Shown: positions 41,938 through 49,690 of the stretch, one piece after another
Position numbering within the stretch: the stretch's first letter is position 1
Layout of the letters: each line of letters opens with the position of its first letter
Translations under genes and position numbers: made by a program
Assembly: GCA_044222245.1 (NCBI GenBank)
Contig: JBGANQ010000002.1
Location: 1 to 64,000, forward strand
DNA from: CALFML01 sp044222245
Lineage (GTDB): Bacteria; Myxococcota_A; Polyangia; Palsa-1104; JAEUJZ01
Direction of reading: 5' to 3'
DNA: 64,000 nucleotides
The notes under the pieces: generated by a model
Told to the model about the DNA's origin: nothing
What the model saw: the letters and a program-made list of their open reading frames with translations, nothing else
The model's database searches: none

Positions 41938-42662
41938 GCCGGGCCCGTGGAGCTGCGCCCTGGGCTCTCATCGCGGGTGGTGCCTCGTTGGCGTTGGGTT
42001 TTTTCTGGGCCGGTCGGGCTCGTGCCAGCACCGCCGCGCGGGTCTTGGACCAAGCGACCGGCCCGCTGCTCCCTCCAGACGGCGCCGAGCTGGAGGAGCG
42101 CGTGACTGCCCTCATGCTCGATGACCTTGCCAACCCCGCGCCGCCACCGCCCGAGCCGCTCCCACTCGATCCTGCGGCGCTGGATGTCGAAGCAGGCGCC
42201 CGGATGATCGCCAGCGAAAACCCACGCGGCAGCCGTCGCTTGCACATCGAGCAGCTGTGGACTCAGATCCGCTCGGCGAAGCCCGGCCAGACGCTGTTTG
42301 AGCGCATCACAGCGGGCTCGGGCTGGGGCTCGCAAGGGTCGAGCAAGCCGCCCGGCAAGGTGCGCCCGGTCGCCAGCGGGGAAGCGGCCAACGATATGCA
42401 GCGGCGGCTCGTGCGCGCTGTGCTCCAGGGCGAGGAGCCTTCAGTATTGCCCGAGGCGCGGAAGTTTTTCGAGCCAGCGGTGCAGGACCGGGCCTTCGCG
42501 ATCGGGGCGCGCGCCCGCGCCAAAAAGGCCAAGGGCGAAATTCTCACCAAGCAGGAACAGCGGCTACTGCGCTACAAGCGCAATGCGGCGACCATACGGG
42601 CCGACTGGTCAAAGACAAGCCGTGTCGTCGGCACCATCGAGGGCGTGGAGTTCTGGACCTGA
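41934..42662 (+). CDS. N-terminally anchored protein, possible cell-wall-active domain
   Basis: 242 residues. Membrane segment 8-26 (PWALIAGGASLALGFFWAG), Pro-rich linker 60-85, then a globular domain with LWTQIRSAKPGQTLFERITA, SGWGSQGS and ARKFFEPAVQDRAFAIGAR. The latter blocks are reminiscent of phage muralytic enzymes in layout but I cannot point to catalytic residues with confidence. It may act in entry or exit through the wall. Unknown otherwise. Confidence 0.6.
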   Translation: MSRARGAAPWALIAGGASLALGFFWAGRARASTAARVLDQATGPLLPPDGAELEERVTALMLDDLANPAPPPPEPLPLDPAALDVEAGARMIASENPRGSRRLHIEQLWTQIRSAKPGQTLFERITAGSGWGSQGSSKPPGKVRPVASGEAANDMQRRLVRAVLQGEEPSVLPEARKFFEPAVQDRAFAIGARARAKKAKGEILTKQEQRLLRYKRNAATIRADWSKTSRVVGTIEGVEFWT

Positions 42663-42671
42663 CGTTGCGCG

Positions 42672-42890
42672 TTAGCGCAGCAGCTGCAGCAGGTGGTCGT
42701 GATACCGCTGCTCAACCTGCTCAACGGGGAACAGCCACTCCCCACGACCTTCGCGGCGGCCCAGCTCGCGGAGTCCGAGCGTGGAGCAGAGCGCATAAGA
42801 TTTGCGCTTGCGGGACTCAGGCGTTGGGCCAGGGATCTTGAGCCGCTTGATCAGCTGCGTCGTTCGCAGGTAGGTGGGCTTGGCAATCAT
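42672..42890 (-). CDS. Small HTH-like antisense gene
   Basis: 72 residues from ATG 42890 on the minus strand. Basic, with YLRTTQLIKRLKIP and LGLRELGRREGRGEWLFPVEQVEQRY, the order seen in MerR/Xis-like winged-helix proteins. It sits in the gap between two plus-strand genes. The longer minus frame to 43190 overlaps a real plus-strand gene and is rejected. Possible excisionase or regulator. Confidence 0.45.
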   Translation of the reverse strand: MIAKPTYLRTTQLIKRLKIPGPTPESRKRKSYALCSTLGLRELGRREGRGEWLFPVEQVEQRYHDHLLQLLR

Positions 42891-42984
42891 GAAGGCGGAG
42901 CCTACTTGCGGACGCGCTGTGCGTCCAGCGCACCCGACCGGCAGTTGCTCGACGGGCGGCGTGCCGGCATGCGAATCAAGGGCC

Positions 42985-43215
42985 ATGGCAAACGAGATAA
43001 GGGCTTCTTTAACGAGACAGCTCGGCATTGGCGCGCTGGTGGCGGGCGCGACCTCGCTGGGGATCGGTTGGGCTCTGTCGTGGCGCGCTGGTGCCTCGGT
43101 CTCACCGCAGCCAAGTTCAGCTGAGCCGAGGCCCGAGCCCAAGGACGCTGTTGCACAAATCGAGCCTGGGTCGAAAGCTAACCCAATCATTCGACAGAAG
43201 GGCGGTAATCTCTAG
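42985..43215 (+). CDS. Small single-TM protein, paralogue-like of 40777 product
   Basis: 76 residues. Anchor at about 12-30 (GIGALVAGATSLGIGWALSW), short Pro/Glu tail, and C-terminal KANPIIRQKGGNL like the end of the 40777 product. It is the last gene of the plus-strand module. Ribosome-binding site weak. Confidence 0.55.
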   Translation: MANEIRASLTRQLGIGALVAGATSLGIGWALSWRAGASVSPQPSSAEPRPEPKDAVAQIEPGSKANPIIRQKGGNL

Positions 43216-43231
43216 CCCTGTGTCGTAGGAG

Positions 43232-44164
43232 TTACTGGATTTTCTGGAGTCGCAGCGCAGCCAACGAGCGCTGATTCTCGGCGAAGTGCATCAATCGCAC
43301 CGAATGTCTCCCACATGCGTCTACCAACCCGCCAATAACACGAAGGTATCGGTCCATTAGTGTGGGAAGCGCACTCTCTGTTACGACATCGATGAAGCGG
43401 CTATGAACAGTGCCGCCAACCTCGTGCATTTCTTGGAGGATCAAGCTGTCGACCGTCTCAAGCTTTTCTTCTAGGGGGTCATATAGATACAGATTTTCCG
43501 TTGCCAGGACAATGGCAGGGGTCAGGACCTGGATGGATAGCAGAGAAGGCGTGCCGGAGTTCGTGAGGCGGGAGCTCGCGTACTCGCGCTCGAGCCAAGT
43601 GGTCACGCGGACAAGCTTTGCGAAGCTCTCCCTGGCGTCGTCTTCCTTCCGGGCCTCAATGTTGTTCTGCTTTGTCTCTCGCACATACGCCCAATGAGGA
43701 CAGACGGTTGACTCGTTCAATGGATCAAGAGCTTTCGCGATTGGGTCATCGCCGAAAAGCAGCTGCTGGCCGAGGGAACCCTCCCCGGAAAAGTTCGTCA
43801 GCACCCCGTACGTAGGGGCCCCGGAAAGTCTGGTTCTTGTGAAGCGCATGGCATGCGCCTCCGGCTGTTTCCACCTGAAGCCCACGAAGTTAACCCGTGG
43901 GCCTAACTGCTTGGCCTCGATAAGTGCGGTGAGGCGGACGAATCCCCTTTGCTCGGCGAGATGAGCTCCATAGAACGCCATCAAGTCGACCTCAGCCGAT
44001 TTCTCACCCGTGCCCGGTATTACTCGCGTTCCGATCATTGCGTTAATGCCGTCCTCATGGAACTTCTGCAGCAGGCGAATTTCCAGGGGAAAGCCCGAGC
44101 GACGAAGCGCTTCAGTGATGTCCGCTTTGCTCAACGGTGGTGGGGCCGACCGGCTCATAGCCAT
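43232..44164 (-). CDS. PD-(D/E)XK nuclease-like protein
   Basis: 310 residues, minus strand, opposite to the module. An N-terminal helix with E28, then SAEVDLMAFYG (D60) and LTALIEAKQLG (E83-x-K85), reproduces the E...D...E-x-K order of PD-(D/E)XK nucleases. The rest is mixed and unrecognised. Codon use is more AT-rich than the module, so it may be cargo with a defence or anti-competitor role. No methyltransferase partner is adjacent except the unrelated HTH-EgtD-like gene. Confidence 0.6.
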   Translation of the reverse strand: MAMSRSAPPPLSKADITEALRRSGFPLEIRLLQKFHEDGINAMIGTRVIPGTGEKSAEVDLMAFYGAHLAEQRGFVRLTALIEAKQLGPRVNFVGFRWKQPEAHAMRFTRTRLSGAPTYGVLTNFSGEGSLGQQLLFGDDPIAKALDPLNESTVCPHWAYVRETKQNNIEARKEDDARESFAKLVRVTTWLEREYASSRLTNSGTPSLLSIQVLTPAIVLATENLYLYDPLEEKLETVDSLILQEMHEVGGTVHSRFIDVVTESALPTLMDRYLRVIGGLVDACGRHSVRLMHFAENQRSLAALRLQKIQ

Positions 44165-44239
44165 GGAGGATACGACACCTTATCTTCTGAGTTGGTATCT
44201 TCTGAAACAATCCGGCGCGATGTGACAGCCGCTTCTTCT

Positions 44240-45688
44240 TCATCCACTCCTCCGCAACAGCAACAGCGCCGCCGTCTTCTCCTTCCCCGGCCCGTAGCCC
44301 AGCGTCTGAACCGGCTCCCAGCCGAGGCCGCGCAGGCAGTCGGCTAGCGACTGCGGGTCGTACCGCTTGCCGCGCCAGATCAGGAAGCGTCGCCGCTCGC
44401 CGTTGCGCAGCGAGACGTCGGCCATGCAGTCGAGCTCATAGCTGCCGGGCACCGGGCAGGCGGTCGTCAGCTCCATGGAGAGCTTGACGTCGCTGAGGTT
44501 GCGGCAGTGTCGGCGGATGGGGCCCGTGAGCCATTCAAGGTGGGTCACGGAGGGGCCATCCCGCAGCGGTGGATCGGCTGCGCGCACTAGGTCAGGTCGA
44601 TTGGATGGCGCAACCACCATTTGGCAGTCGACCATCAGGAAATCGCCCTTGCTGGCCCAGCCCGCCAAGTCGCGGAAGAACCTGACCTCGTTCTCCAGGT
44701 TCGCTATGGTGCCGCCGAGCATCGCATAGACTCTGCGGCTGGCTGGCGAGCCGTGCAGGACTGCGAGGCGCGACAGGTCATGAAAGTTGGCGTGTATCGT
44801 GCGAACCGCGACGCCCACTGGCTGTAGGGCTTCGGCGGCATAGTTATAGGCAGCAGATAGGAGCGTGTGAGAAATATCGAGCAGGTACAGCTTGATTTCG
44901 GGCCGCCGCTTGGCAGAGGCCTCAGCCAGGGCTCTAGCCAGCCTAACCTCTGACTTTCCATCGCCAGAGCCCAGCCCCGCGACGTCGATGGTGGCACCCG
45001 CAAGCTCCCGGGCCATCTTTCGGGCTACCTCCTCCAGCGGGGCGCTGCTGCGGAACGAGTGAACAAATGGCGCGTGGTTGCTCAGTCGGTACCAGTCGTT
45101 GGCGCTCTGGCCATCGAGGTACAGGTAGGTCTGCTCGAAGCTCCCGCCCGGAGAGTTGACCAAGTCGACCATCTCCTCAAAGAGGCGCGCCGCATCGTAG
45201 CGGGACTCGAAGCACGAGTTGGGCGCCCACGCCGGATCGGCCTGCACGTCCGGCGTCAGCGCGCTGACCTCCAGCTTGAGCTCGGGGACGGCCAGCAGGC
45301 GGCACAGAGTGGCCCGGCCCGGGTTGTTTCGCATCGCCTCAAGGCCGCGGATGGTGCTGGGGCTGATGCCCGAGAGCCGCGCCAGGTCCGCGCGGCTCAG
45401 CAGCGCCTCGGTTCGACGCTGCCTGACCAGCTGCGCGAGGCTGCGAAACTGCTTCTGGTCCAGGGGCGCGCGGCGCTGCCGGGGAGGGTCCTCGCGCTGG
45501 GCCAACAGGGCGATCGCCCCCTGAATCATCGTGGTTGCGTCGGCGAAGCCGGGGACTGCCGAGCCGCCGGGTGAGCTGGTCACCGCCTGGACGTGCTGCA
45601 GCGCGGCGAGCAAGTTCCGCAGCGCTTCCCCGGTATGTTCAATCACCCCGGCATCTTGTGGATCCTCGCCGGTCTCTGCTTTTTCCAT
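44240..45688 (-). CDS. XRE-HTH fused to EgtD-like SAM methyltransferase
   Basis: 482 residues from ATG 45688. The frame is open to 45904 but the extra 72 codons run through a 12-bp repeat array and look non-coding. Residues 84-136 hold an XRE helix-turn-helix (LSRADLARLSGISPSTIRGLE). From about 190 onward is a histidine-methyltransferase-like (EgtD/Methyltransf_33) domain: VAGLGSGDGKSEVRL (SAM loop, 238-245), LYLLDISHTLLSAA, and MLGGTIANLE. In EgtD this domain methylates histidine; with a DNA-binding domain attached the substrate may differ. Probably autoregulates through the upstream repeat array. Confidence 0.65.
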   Translation of the reverse strand: MEKAETGEDPQDAGVIEHTGEALRNLLAALQHVQAVTSSPGGSAVPGFADATTMIQGAIALLAQREDPPRQRRAPLDQKQFRSLAQLVRQRRTEALLSRADLARLSGISPSTIRGLEAMRNNPGRATLCRLLAVPELKLEVSALTPDVQADPAWAPNSCFESRYDAARLFEEMVDLVNSPGGSFEQTYLYLDGQSANDWYRLSNHAPFVHSFRSSAPLEEVARKMARELAGATIDVAGLGSGDGKSEVRLARALAEASAKRRPEIKLYLLDISHTLLSAAYNYAAEALQPVGVAVRTIHANFHDLSRLAVLHGSPASRRVYAMLGGTIANLENEVRFFRDLAGWASKGDFLMVDCQMVVAPSNRPDLVRAADPPLRDGPSVTHLEWLTGPIRRHCRNLSDVKLSMELTTACPVPGSYELDCMADVSLRNGERRRFLIWRGKRYDPQSLADCLRGLGWEPVQTLGYGPGKEKTAALLLLRRSG

Positions 45689-45759
45689 GAGCGGAGGAAA
45701 ACACGCCAGCGAACTCAGCCGCAACAGCAGTTCACCAGGGGGGTCAGCCGGCGGTCTAG

Positions 45760-45866
45760 TTGACACTTTTGACCCCCCTTTGGGCCTTCCGGAGGCGTTT
45801 TTGACCCCTCGGTTGACACTTTTTTGACCCCTCGGTTGACCCTGCTCGTGACCCATATTTTGACCC
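45760..45866. repeat. Phased TTGACCC repeat array
   Basis: Eight TTGAC(C/A)C-type heptamers at 45760, 45769, 45801, 45813, 45824, 45836, 45848 (GTGACCC) and 45860. The last six are spaced 12, 11, 12, 12 and 12 bp, one helical turn, with TTGACCCCTCGG the clearest unit. All point the same way. Such an iteron-like array binds a protein cooperatively, either as a replication origin or as the operator of the HTH-methyltransferase gene that starts about 72 bp downstream on the minus strand. Confidence 0.7.
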
Positions 45867-46085
45867 TTGCTGAGCCCCGTTGTGCCGCGTATTTGTCTGC
45901 CCATGCAAGCTCAGCCATTGCGGCCGCTGTCTCAGCGCCGAGGAACTCCAGCCGTGGCGCAGGTCGAGGCCCTGAGCGGACGCCGTTTTGCGCGCTTACA
46001 GAAATCGGTGATGGGATGGTCGTTTGCTACAGAGATAGTGCCGAGCGCTTCTGACGAGCGCACGGACGCACTGCGGCGCGCGAGG

Positions 46086-46736
46086 TCAGTTGATGACGGG
46101 CCCGCGGCCTACACCATAGGCAAGCCAGCACGGCGCGACATCCAGTGCGACCGCGAGCCGCTCGCAGGTATCAACCTTCGGGCAGACCTTTCCAGATTCG
46201 ATCAGCGAAACAGCCTGCACCGAGATCTCCGCGGCTCTGGCGACGTCTCGCATCGTCAGGCCGGCCGCGGTGCGTCCAGCGCGCAGGCGCTCGCCGCAGT
46301 CAAGACAGGCCAGCGGTTCGGGCTCTTGTCCCGGAGCCGGGGCTGGCGGATTGGGTTGACGAACAAGCCGCGGAATTTTCTGCTGAAACGGTTCGTCGCC
46401 GTCTACACCGAATGCCAGCCAGCACGGGGGAATACCCAGCGCGATCGCAATTTTCTCCACGAGGTCGATGCCGGGGATGGATTCCTCGCGCTCCAGCCTG
46501 GTCGAGGCCTGGTGAGCAACTCCCGCGAGGTTGCCAATCGTCTGAGCAGGAAGGTCGGCTTCTTCCCGCGCCCGCTTTAGCCGGCCCGCCAGGCCGAACC
46601 AAAGAGGGTTTTTTGAGCCACGCGTCACAAGGCCCACTACACCGTCGGGGGAGAATAGAGACAATTGATGACCTTCTGAAGTGTTAGTTAACAATTGCTT
46701 GACATGCTCATGTGGATCTGGAATTGATCTATTCAT
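46086..46736 (-). CDS. Double XRE-HTH repressor
   Basis: 216 residues with two XRE helix-turn-helix domains (about 49-104 and 149-203) joined by a Pro-rich linker. Each is followed by the same short segment, IPPCWLAFGV (102-111) and VAPCWLAYGV (200-209), so the protein arose by internal duplication. It is transcribed divergently from the early cluster at 46883 onward, the position of a phage CI-type repressor. It could control the lysogeny/excision switch of the element. Confidence 0.75.
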   Translation of the reverse strand: MNRSIPDPHEHVKQLLTNTSEGHQLSLFSPDGVVGLVTRGSKNPLWFGLAGRLKRAREEADLPAQTIGNLAGVAHQASTRLEREESIPGIDLVEKIAIALGIPPCWLAFGVDGDEPFQQKIPRLVRQPNPPAPAPGQEPEPLACLDCGERLRAGRTAAGLTMRDVARAAEISVQAVSLIESGKVCPKVDTCERLAVALDVAPCWLAYGVGRGPVIN

Positions 46737-46882
46737 CGACGGGCCTTAACCGATGCTTGAATTTTGCACCCTAGCCCAGGCCGCCCACAGGGTGCAAGGA
46801 AGGCAGACGGAAAGATGGAGACCGCAGCGAACGCGTGCGGGCAGTCCTTGAGCCTGCGCGATAAAGATAGGAGTTGGGTTCG

Positions 46883-47086
46883 ATGCCCCTGAACAACCTG
46901 GTCGAGCGCCAAGCAGTCTCGGTGCTCGTGCGATTTCGGCTCCAACGGCTGGAGCTGCTGTTGTGCTCCTTGCGCCTGCTCCCCGCTCCTACGGGTGGGG
47001 CAGCTGCTGAGCGCCGCGCCGGCGCTGCAAACCCGGGCCGGGTGGTCAGCCCGGCAGCCTGGCCAATACCCGATGGTGCAGCATGA
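46883..47086 (+). CDS. Small leader-like protein
   Basis: 67 residues with AGGAG at 46869-46873, 9 nt before the ATG. Leu/Arg-rich N-half, Ala/Pro C-half. Its stop overlaps the next start (ATGA at 47083-47086), suggesting coupled translation of the following regulator. Function unknown; it may be only a leader. Confidence 0.4.
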   Translation: MPLNNLVERQAVSVLVRFRLQRLELLLCSLRLLPAPTGGAAAERRAGAANPGRVVSPAAWPIPDGAA

Positions 47087-47694
47087 CAAAAGAACGCGCT
47101 ATCCACCGAGCCGACGAGCAACCACTTGCCCAGCCCGTCAGCCTACTGCTGGGCTGGGATCGCCCGACCTCGATCACGCACCGTCGCCGCCGGCCCGACG
47201 GCATCGAGCTGTACGTTCACCACCCGGGCCCCAGCTACTACGCCGTCGCAAAATCTCCGACGGGGTATTTGCTGTCGGGTCCGCTTTTGGGGACCCTCTC
47301 CGAGGGGCAGCGCTGTGCTGAGCTGGTTGGGTGCATGCTTGCCGCAGCGCTCACCGTCAAGCGTGCCTCGCCGGTCAGGACGACCCCGAGGAGTGGGGGC
47401 CAGGCGACAAGCCAAATCTGCCCGACGGAGGTTCCCCGCTTCCCCGAGCTGGCGACGAAGGACGCCAAGACGCGCGGCCAGGTGATCCGGGAGCTTCGCC
47501 GTCAGCTCAGGCTGACCAAGAAGGACCTGGCGAAGCTCGCCTGCGTCAGCATTCCCTGTCTTCGCAGGCTAGAAAATGGATTCGGGCGGACGCGACCCGC
47601 CTCGGTGCGGCTTATCTTGGCCGCCCTGCGGACGGTCAACCGACTGTCCACCCAGCAACAGCCGAGCCGCTTGGCATGTGAGGCCGCGTCGTGA
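47083..47694 (+). CDS. XRE-HTH regulator of the early cluster
   Basis: 203 residues. The N-half is unassigned with aromatic strands (YVHHPGPSYYAVAKS); the C-terminal part has an XRE helix-turn-helix (VIRELRRQLRLTKKDLAKLA ... SIPCLRRLENG, about 126-180). It lies downstream of the divergent promoter region facing the double-HTH repressor, like a Cro-type or early activator gene. Confidence 0.65.
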   Translation: MTKERAIHRADEQPLAQPVSLLLGWDRPTSITHRRRRPDGIELYVHHPGPSYYAVAKSPTGYLLSGPLLGTLSEGQRCAELVGCMLAAALTVKRASPVRTTPRSGGQATSQICPTEVPRFPELATKDAKTRGQVIRELRRQLRLTKKDLAKLACVSIPCLRRLENGFGRTRPASVRLILAALRTVNRLSTQQQPSRLACEAAS

Positions 47695-48035
47695 GCGGGC
47701 TTGTAGATGACGCCGGCCCCAAGACGGGCCCTGAGGCTGCCTTGGAGCGAGACAGCGACACCGGTTCCTGGTCTCCGCCCAAGCGCGGTGAACGGATCTT
47801 GGCGTGTGCGTGCATCGACGGCCCCGATAGGCTCTCGGCGGGTGACGTGTATCTTTGGCGGGGCACCTACTCGGTGACCCGACTGGATCCGCCCGAAACT
47901 TTTTCCGCGGCGTGGATCGCGCTCTGCCCGAGCTGTCACGTCGCCTATGCCGAGCGCGGTTCTGCTGATCAGCTTGTGGGCCAAGACTTCGTCCTGGCTC
48001 AGGATGTTGAGGTGGCTCCGGCGCAGCCGAACTGA
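47691..48035 (+). CDS. Small Cys-containing protein, unknown
   Basis: 114 residues from GTG overlapping the previous stop. CAC and CPSCH could bind zinc, and DVYLWRGTYSV is a beta hairpin. No family recognised; translational coupling supports that it is real. Confidence 0.5.
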   Translation: MSGLVDDAGPKTGPEAALERDSDTGSWSPPKRGERILACACIDGPDRLSAGDVYLWRGTYSVTRLDPPETFSAAWIALCPSCHVAYAERGSADQLVGQDFVLAQDVEVAPAQPN

Positions 48036-48225
48036 GGTGCGCCGCTCGACGCTGCGACATGGACCGGGCGAACCGCATCCAGAGCGGCGCTGAGCTTTCG
48101 CTTTTCGGCGACGGCGGCTCGGCTACCGGCCGGGGGTGCGCTGCCCGTCGCAAGGCATGAACCGAGCCCCGCGGCTGCCTATAACGGCAGGGCGGGACTC
48201 GCCCAGGACAAACTTGGAGGTTCTG

Positions 48226-48531
48226 ATGCAGTCTGCTCCCGTCTCCCAAGCCCTTGTGCAGGGCAGTAGCCAGAAAAGCTGCAACACTCGCGCCCACGAT
48301 CGGCTGAAGGCTTCCACCAAGGCGTGGTGCCAGGCGGCTTTCGTGGGCTATCAGACGGGCTTTCCGGCCACGCACCTGTATGAGATGCGGCTCTGTCCGG
48401 TGTGTGGGTCGTCGCTGGTTCGCGCGATCGTCATTACCCAGCTGCGGTATGTGCGGTCGCCGCGCATCGCCGTGGTCACGCCGGCGGCTCCGGCTCGCTT
48501 GAAGTATGCCTCGGCTGGGGGTCGAGCGTGA
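48226..48531 (+). CDS. Small protein with CPVCG motif
   Basis: 101 residues from ATG 48226 with GGAGG 6 nt upstream, which decides the start over the longer open frame. Contains LCPVCGSSL, a single zinc-knuckle-like pair. Overlaps the next gene by 4 nt. Unknown function. Confidence 0.55.
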   Translation: MQSAPVSQALVQGSSQKSCNTRAHDRLKASTKAWCQAAFVGYQTGFPATHLYEMRLCPVCGSSLVRAIVITQLRYVRSPRIAVVTPAAPARLKYASAGGRA

Positions 48532-48875
48532 CTGCGCCCGCTGCGAAGAGCGCCGAAGAGCTTGGCCCGCGCATCCCGAAAGAAACGGAACCGTCGACAA
48601 GGCCTGAGGATCCGAGCTGGCACTGGAACGGCTACTACTGGCACTTCCCGCACTCCGAGCTGGATGTGGCGATTTATCCGCGAGGTGGCTCCGGCTTTTT
48701 CGCAAACGTGATCGGCGATTTCAGTATGACGGGTCCAGAGCGGAGCGATGGTGAGTCAGCGGCGGCCGATGCGATCCGCATGATCGACTACGTGCGTGCG
48801 CTTCAGTCGGAGCTCGCAAACCGAGTTGTTGTGCCGCTGACGGTGCAGAACCGGCGGGTGATCTCCCCCCGATGA
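48528..48875 (+). CDS. Small acidic protein, unknown
   Basis: 115 residues from GTG (GTGA overlap). An aromatic block WHWNGYYWHFPHSELDVAIY is followed by a helix (DAIRMIDYVRALQSELAN). No family recognised. Overlaps the lipoprotein start downstream by 4 nt, so the cluster 47083-48875 is one translational unit. Confidence 0.55.
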   Translation: MTAPAAKSAEELGPRIPKETEPSTRPEDPSWHWNGYYWHFPHSELDVAIYPRGGSGFFANVIGDFSMTGPERSDGESAAADAIRMIDYVRALQSELANRVVVPLTVQNRRVISPR

Positions 48876-49687
48876 AAGACTGGGTCCACGACTGCCTCGC
48901 CGGCTTGTTGGTGGTCCTCTTATGGGTCTGCCTGCTCGGCTTTGCCGGCTGCAGCAGCGCTTCCCCTGGGCAGGTTTTTGCGACTGCGGGCCCGCCGTCA
49001 AGCGCTGCCCCTGTTTCATGGATAAACAAACCCCGCTTGGGGTCTGAGGAGAAAAACGATGACCGAGTCAGAGATTGTCGAGCCGAACGACTCCGCGGCG
49101 TGTACCTCCCGGCGGGGCTTTGGCGACCTCCCTCCGGCGACCCGCAAGCAGATCGCCTCCCGCGGGGGGCGGGCTGCCCATGCGCGCGGCCATGCCCACG
49201 AGTTCACCCCAGCGGAGGCGAGCGCCGCCGGGCGCATCGGCGGCATGCGCGTCTCTGCCGATCGCGAACATATGGCGGCACTTGGCCGGCGCGGAGCCGC
49301 GCGGCGCCGCGAGATGCTCGAAACCCAAGCCCTACTAGACGTCGCGCAGGCGAGAGAAACGGAGAAATCATGAGTTCCACAAGCGAAGTCACGGCGACCC
49401 TTCAGAAACAGCGGCATGCCCTCTTCATCGAGGGCGCCTTCACCAACCTGCTTCAGTCCTGGCGCAGCCACTTCGAGCAGCTGCCCAAGGAGGTGGGGGA
49501 GCGCAAGGAGATCCTCGTCGCGCTGGGCACGCTCGGGGCGGGACGCACCCCCCGCGATGCGGCGCGCGTCGCCGCCTTGCCGGCCTTATTGCTCGAGGCG
49601 AGCCAGCTGGAGGCGCTCGGCCACGAGATCGAGACCATCCATGCCGAGCTGTGCGCGGTGACCAGCGGCGCGGGCCAGAAGGGCTGA
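48872..49687 (+). CDS. Small lipoprotein start; frame lacks its own stop (possible frameshift)
   Basis: Begins MKDWVHDCLAGLLVVLLWVC and continues to a lipobox FAGC, a clear lipoprotein signal. The frame then runs with shadow-like sequence across the KGG gene and merges with the 105-residue gene at 49370. Another frame closes with TGA at 49045-49047, right before the next gene's ribosome-binding site, where the lipoprotein should end. So the real product is probably about 58 residues with a -1-type frame change (mutation, sequencing error or programmed). The 816-nt fusion is unlikely. Confidence 0.35.
   Translation: MKDWVHDCLAGLLVVLLWVCLLGFAGCSSASPGQVFATAGPPSSAAPVSWINKPRLGSEEKNDDRVRDCRAERLRGVYLPAGLWRPPSGDPQADRLPRGAGCPCARPCPRVHPSGGERRRAHRRHARLCRSRTYGGTWPARSRAAPRDARNPSPTRRRAGERNGEIMSSTSEVTATLQKQRHALFIEGAFTNLLQSWRSHFEQLPKEVGERKEILVALGTLGAGRTPRDAARVAALPALLLEASQLEALGHEIETIHAELCAVTSGAGQKG
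49059..49373 (+). CDS. KGG-like stress-protein-family motif protein
   Basis: 104 residues with GAGGAGAA 7 nt upstream. Gly/Arg/Ala repeats SRGGRAAHARGHAHEFTPAE, AAGRIGGMRVS and LGRRGAARR resemble the KGG/Con-10 repeats of small hydrophilic stress proteins, here spaced about 20 residues. Possibly binds nucleic acid. Overlaps the next gene by 4 nt. Confidence 0.6.
   Translation: MTESEIVEPNDSAACTSRRGFGDLPPATRKQIASRGGRAAHARGHAHEFTPAEASAAGRIGGMRVSADREHMAALGRRGAARRREMLETQALLDVAQARETEKS
49370..49687 (+). CDS. Helical protein of replication cluster
   Basis: 105 residues, ATG overlapping the previous stop (ATGA). Helical throughout (LQKQRHALFIEGAFTNLLQS ... LLEASQLEALGHEIETIHAE). No family recognised; position three genes before DnaB suggests a replication accessory role. 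Confidence 0.6.
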   Translation: MSSTSEVTATLQKQRHALFIEGAFTNLLQSWRSHFEQLPKEVGERKEILVALGTLGAGRTPRDAARVAALPALLLEASQLEALGHEIETIHAELCAVTSGAGQKG

Positions 49688-49690
49688 CCG

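Noticed and set aside
45867..46580. 237-codon plus-strand frame
   Set aside because: Antisense to the double-HTH repressor, whose two domains are unambiguous on the minus strand.
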